Positions 5,288-7,382 of a stretch of 7,382 nucleotides of DNA are shown piece by piece. The notes beneath the pieces are model-generated. The model ran no database searches. It saw only the letters and a list, made by a program, of their open reading frames with translations, and was not told the origin of the DNA. The stretch is from Chloroflexota bacterium (GTDB taxonomy: Bacteria; Chloroflexota; Anaerolineae; Anaerolineales; Anaerolineaceae). How positions within the stretch are numbered: the stretch's first letter is position 1; each line of letters starts with the position of its first letter. The stretch is taken from contig DSBE01000172.1 in the NCBI GenBank assembly GCA_011053085.1, forward strand, positions 1 to 7,382, read 5' to 3'. Both the position numbers and the translations under genes were made by a program.

Positions 5288-6751
5288 ATGAATGCACAAA
5301 AAAAGACAGCCCTGGTGATCATGGGGGCCACCGGCGACCTGACCCAAAGAAAACTAATCCCCTCCCTGTTTAAATTATGCCAAAAAGGCCGCCTGCCTGC
5401 CAACCTGGATATCATCGGTTTTGCCCGTCGTGAATGGGATGATGAGTATTTTCGGCAAGAAATGCGCGAAGGCATACAGGCATTCACCCCCGACCAATTT
5501 ATTCAATCTGACTGGGATCATTTTTCGCAGCGCTTGCACTTTTTCCAGGGCAATTTTACCAATAAGGAAGATTTTGACCGCCTGAGTGAATACATGCACC
5601 GCCATTATGGCGGGCATGAAAACCATACTTACTACATGGCAACTTCTCCAGAGTTTTTCAAAACAACCATCGGCTACCTGGCAGACTGCAACCTGGATGA
5701 CGCTGGCAAAAACAAGATCATCATCGAAAAACCCTTCGGCAGCGATTATACCTCGGCTCACGACCTCAATGAGTTCATCCACCAGACCTTTCAGGAAGAA
5801 CAAATTTTCCGCATCGACCACTATCTCGGCAAAGAAACCGCCCAGAACATCTTGTTCTTCCGTTTTTCAAATAGCATTTTTGAGCCGATCTGGAACCGCA
5901 ATCTCATTGACCATGTACAGATCACTGTCGCAGAGAGTGTAGATGTCGGTCACCGCGCTGGATACTATGACCATGCCGGTGTATTGCGCGATATGTTCCA
6001 AAATCACCTGTTCCAGTTACTGACGCTGACCGCCATGGAACCGCCGGCAGCTTTCAACGCCACTTATTTGCGCAATGAAAAGGTCAAAGTGCTGCAAGCC
6101 ATTCGCCCCATTGCCCTCGAAGACGTTGTTCTCGGTCAATATGATGGCTACTGTCAGACTGACCGTGTAGCGCCTGACTCCCGTACACCAACCTATGCCG
6201 CCATGAAACTCTACATCGACAACTGGCGCTGGCAGGGTGTGCCTTTTTACCTGCGTTCCGGCAAAGCTCTACCAGACAAAACCAGTGAGATCAGCATTTA
6301 TTTCCGTAACCCTCCTCACAACCTGTTCTCTTTTGAGGGTGGCGTCGACCAATCGCCGAACGTGCTTTCGATCATCATTCAGCCCAATGAAGGCATTCAT
6401 CTCAGTTTTGCCACCAAACAACCCGATTCTTATAAAGAAATTCAATCAGTCAACATGAATTTCTACTACAGCCAATCTTTCGGAAACGAACCGTTGCCGG
6501 ATGCCTATGAGCGCTTACTGCTGGACGCCATCAACGGAGATGCTTCTCTCTTCGCCCGCGCAGATGAAATCGAACTTGCCTGGCAATTGATGGACCCGGT
6601 CATTCGTTTTGCCGAAGATCCAAATAAACCGTCGCCGCATCAATATGCCAAGAACAGCTGGGGGCCGCAAGCTGCTCTCAAGCTGATCGAATCCAATGGC
6701 GGATGCTGGCTGGTCACCCAGGGCACGGCTGGCATCATCTGCACGTTTTAG
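5288..6751 (+). CDS. zwf: Glucose-6-phosphate 1-dehydrogenase
   Basis: Oxidises glucose 6-phosphate to 6-phosphogluconolactone with NADP+ (or NAD+), the first step of the oxidative pentose phosphate or Entner-Doudoroff route, in the cytoplasm. Its 487 residues match the family length. The N-terminal dinucleotide fold shows GATGDLTQRKL (13-23) and GFARREW (44-50). IIIEKPFG (144-151) and the signature RIDHYLGKE (175-183) follow, then RDMFQNHLFQLL (234-245). Asp177, His178, Lys182 and His240 correspond to active-site residues of the Leuconostoc enzyme, including the general base histidine. FYLRSGKAL (320-328) is a further family motif. The end passes the conserved NSWGP (456-460) and then has a hydrophobic tail, GTAGIICTF, longer than usual. 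The ATG has only a weak purine-rich leader (AAGAAAG at 5273-5279) and no AGGAGG. Genes for 6-phosphogluconolactonase and 6-phosphogluconate dehydrogenase are not next to it in this window. Confidence 0.97.
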   Translation: MNAQKKTALVIMGATGDLTQRKLIPSLFKLCQKGRLPANLDIIGFARREWDDEYFRQEMREGIQAFTPDQFIQSDWDHFSQRLHFFQGNFTNKEDFDRLSEYMHRHYGGHENHTYYMATSPEFFKTTIGYLADCNLDDAGKNKIIIEKPFGSDYTSAHDLNEFIHQTFQEEQIFRIDHYLGKETAQNILFFRFSNSIFEPIWNRNLIDHVQITVAESVDVGHRAGYYDHAGVLRDMFQNHLFQLLTLTAMEPPAAFNATYLRNEKVKVLQAIRPIALEDVVLGQYDGYCQTDRVAPDSRTPTYAAMKLYIDNWRWQGVPFYLRSGKALPDKTSEISIYFRNPPHNLFSFEGGVDQSPNVLSIIIQPNEGIHLSFATKQPDSYKEIQSVNMNFYYSQSFGNEPLPDAYERLLLDAINGDASLFARADEIELAWQLMDPVIRFAEDPNKPSPHQYAKNSWGPQAALKLIESNGGCWLVTQGTAGIICTF

Positions 6752-6806
6752 TCCCAAAACATTTTTCATATCTAAGAAATAGGCGGCAGAACAGGCGCAG
6801 CAGTGC

Positions 6807-6814
6807 GATATACT
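6807..6814 (+). promoter_or_regulatory. Possible promoter -10 of the hydroxyacid dehydrogenase gene
   Basis: GATATACT includes a TATACT box (6809-6814) 40 bases before the ATG at 6855. The same eight bases form the -10 of the spermidine-synthase-like gene (1030-1037). No clear -35 is visible. The 103-base gap after zwf has no obvious rho-independent terminator, so read-through from zwf is also possible. Confidence 0.35.
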
Positions 6815-6854
6815 TTGCTTTGAAACCCCCTGCCAATCACCCCCAGGAGTGCCA

Positions 6855-7382
6855 ATGAAAGCCATGTTCTTGCTCAACCCCGATTACTTCGATCGCGTCT
6901 ATCCGGCTGTTCTGCGTGATGAAATCCGGCAATATATGCAGGTGGAAGATCGTGTCTATTCTGCCGATGAGGTTCAGGCAAACCCTTCTCTGTTAGAGGA
7001 TGTCGATGCCATTTTCTCCTCATGGGGCATGATCGAGTTGAATGAAGCTATCCTTGCCAAAGCTCCCAACCTGAAGATAGTATTTTATGGCTCCGGTTCG
7101 ATCCGCCACTTCACCCCTCCTGCATTCTGGCAGCGTGGTATCCGCGTGACCAGCGCCTATACTGTAAACGGAGAATACGTCGCCTATTTCACCCTGGCGC
7201 AGATTCTGCTCTCCCTTAAACGTTTTTGGTATTACGTAAACCAGTACAAACAACACCGTGAAACCTGGCAGAGAGTGCCAATCCCCGGCATGTACCGCTC
7301 CAAGATCGGCATCATTTCATTAGGTGCTATCGGCAGGCAGGTCTGCCAGCTGTTGCGAGCTTTCCCACTGGATGTCTATGCC
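6855..7382 (+). CDS. D-2-hydroxyacid dehydrogenase family protein (partial, 3' end cut)
   Basis: An open frame of 176 codons runs from ATG at 6855 to the window edge without a stop, so roughly the first half of a protein of about 330 residues is present. AGGAG at 6845-6849, 5 bases upstream, supports the start. The N-terminal substrate domain shows VDAIFSSWGMIELNEAILAKAPNLK (50-74 region), FYGSGSIRH (77-85) and the linker helix NGEYVAYFTLAQILLSLKR (105-123), all typical of the NAD-dependent D-isomer hydroxyacid dehydrogenases. The nucleotide-binding domain begins at SKIGIISLGAIGRQVCQLL (149-167). In this loop the first glycine of GxGxxG is serine (Ser155-Leu-Gly157-Ala-Ile-Gly160). The catalytic Arg, Glu and His lie in the missing part, so activity and substrate (2-ketoacid or phosphoglycerate-like) cannot be judged. 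It follows zwf on the same strand. Confidence 0.87.
   Translation, partial: MKAMFLLNPDYFDRVYPAVLRDEIRQYMQVEDRVYSADEVQANPSLLEDVDAIFSSWGMIELNEAILAKAPNLKIVFYGSGSIRHFTPPAFWQRGIRVTSAYTVNGEYVAYFTLAQILLSLKRFWYYVNQYKQHRETWQRVPIPGMYRSKIGIISLGAIGRQVCQLLRAFPLDVYA

Noticed and set aside
5375..5821. Minus-strand open frame of 148 codons within zwf
   Set aside because: Antisense to the conserved catalytic part of zwf, with no supporting signals.
6796..6807. Small hairpin CGCA-GCAG-TGCG after zwf as a terminator
   Set aside because: Only four base pairs and no T-run after it; too weak to call.

Overview
This is ordinary chromosomal DNA with about eight protein genes and no sign of mobile elements, CRISPR, phage genes, rRNA or tRNA. 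Two genes are certain central-metabolism enzymes: gpmA (phosphoglycerate mutase) and zwf (glucose-6-phosphate dehydrogenase). The rest are membrane proteins or members of broad enzyme families. Base composition is moderately GC-rich in genes, and most start codons have clear AGGAG-type ribosome binding sites. The gene mix suggests a free-living bacterium, and Chloroflexota (Anaerolineae-like) is my best guess: a membrane-fused spermidine-synthase-like protein next to a TIGR01906/DUF1461 membrane protein, a uroporphyrinogen-decarboxylase-like protein, and a D-2-hydroxyacid dehydrogenase. That placement is inference from gene content, not from a marker gene.

Layout, left to right. Positions 1-1006 hold a 16-bp palindrome, then a two-gene plus-strand unit: a two-helix membrane protein with a DUF948-like tail and a YtxH-domain protein, closed by a rho-independent terminator. 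This resembles the ytxG-ytxH pair of Bacillus. Positions 1010-3320 hold a second plus-strand unit with an extended -10 promoter: a 521-residue membrane-anchored spermidine-synthase-like protein, and 3 bases after its stop a DUF1461 four-helix membrane protein. Positions 3297-4106 carry gpmA on the minus strand, convergent with the previous gene; its likely terminator lies inside the 3' end of that gene.

Positions 4107-4233 are a divergent intergenic region with a 9-bp inverted repeat (GTTACAATT) whose two arms each contain a TACAAT -10-like box facing outward, towards gpmA and towards the uroporphyrinogen-decarboxylase-like gene. Next, still on the plus strand, come zwf (5288-6751), with a perfect TATAAT overlapping the stop codon of the gene before it, and a hydroxyacid dehydrogenase gene that runs off the right edge.

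Functionally, gpmA (lower glycolysis) and zwf (entry to the oxidative pentose phosphate pathway, NADPH supply) are neighbours in carbon metabolism but not one operon. The other genes have no demonstrable shared pathway. I did not find a convincing new biological system. The points most worth checking are the unusual active-site residues of the spermidine-synthase-like protein and its coupling to DUF1461, the mirrored divergent promoter, and the atypical metal and nucleotide motifs in the uroporphyrinogen-decarboxylase-like and dehydrogenase proteins.
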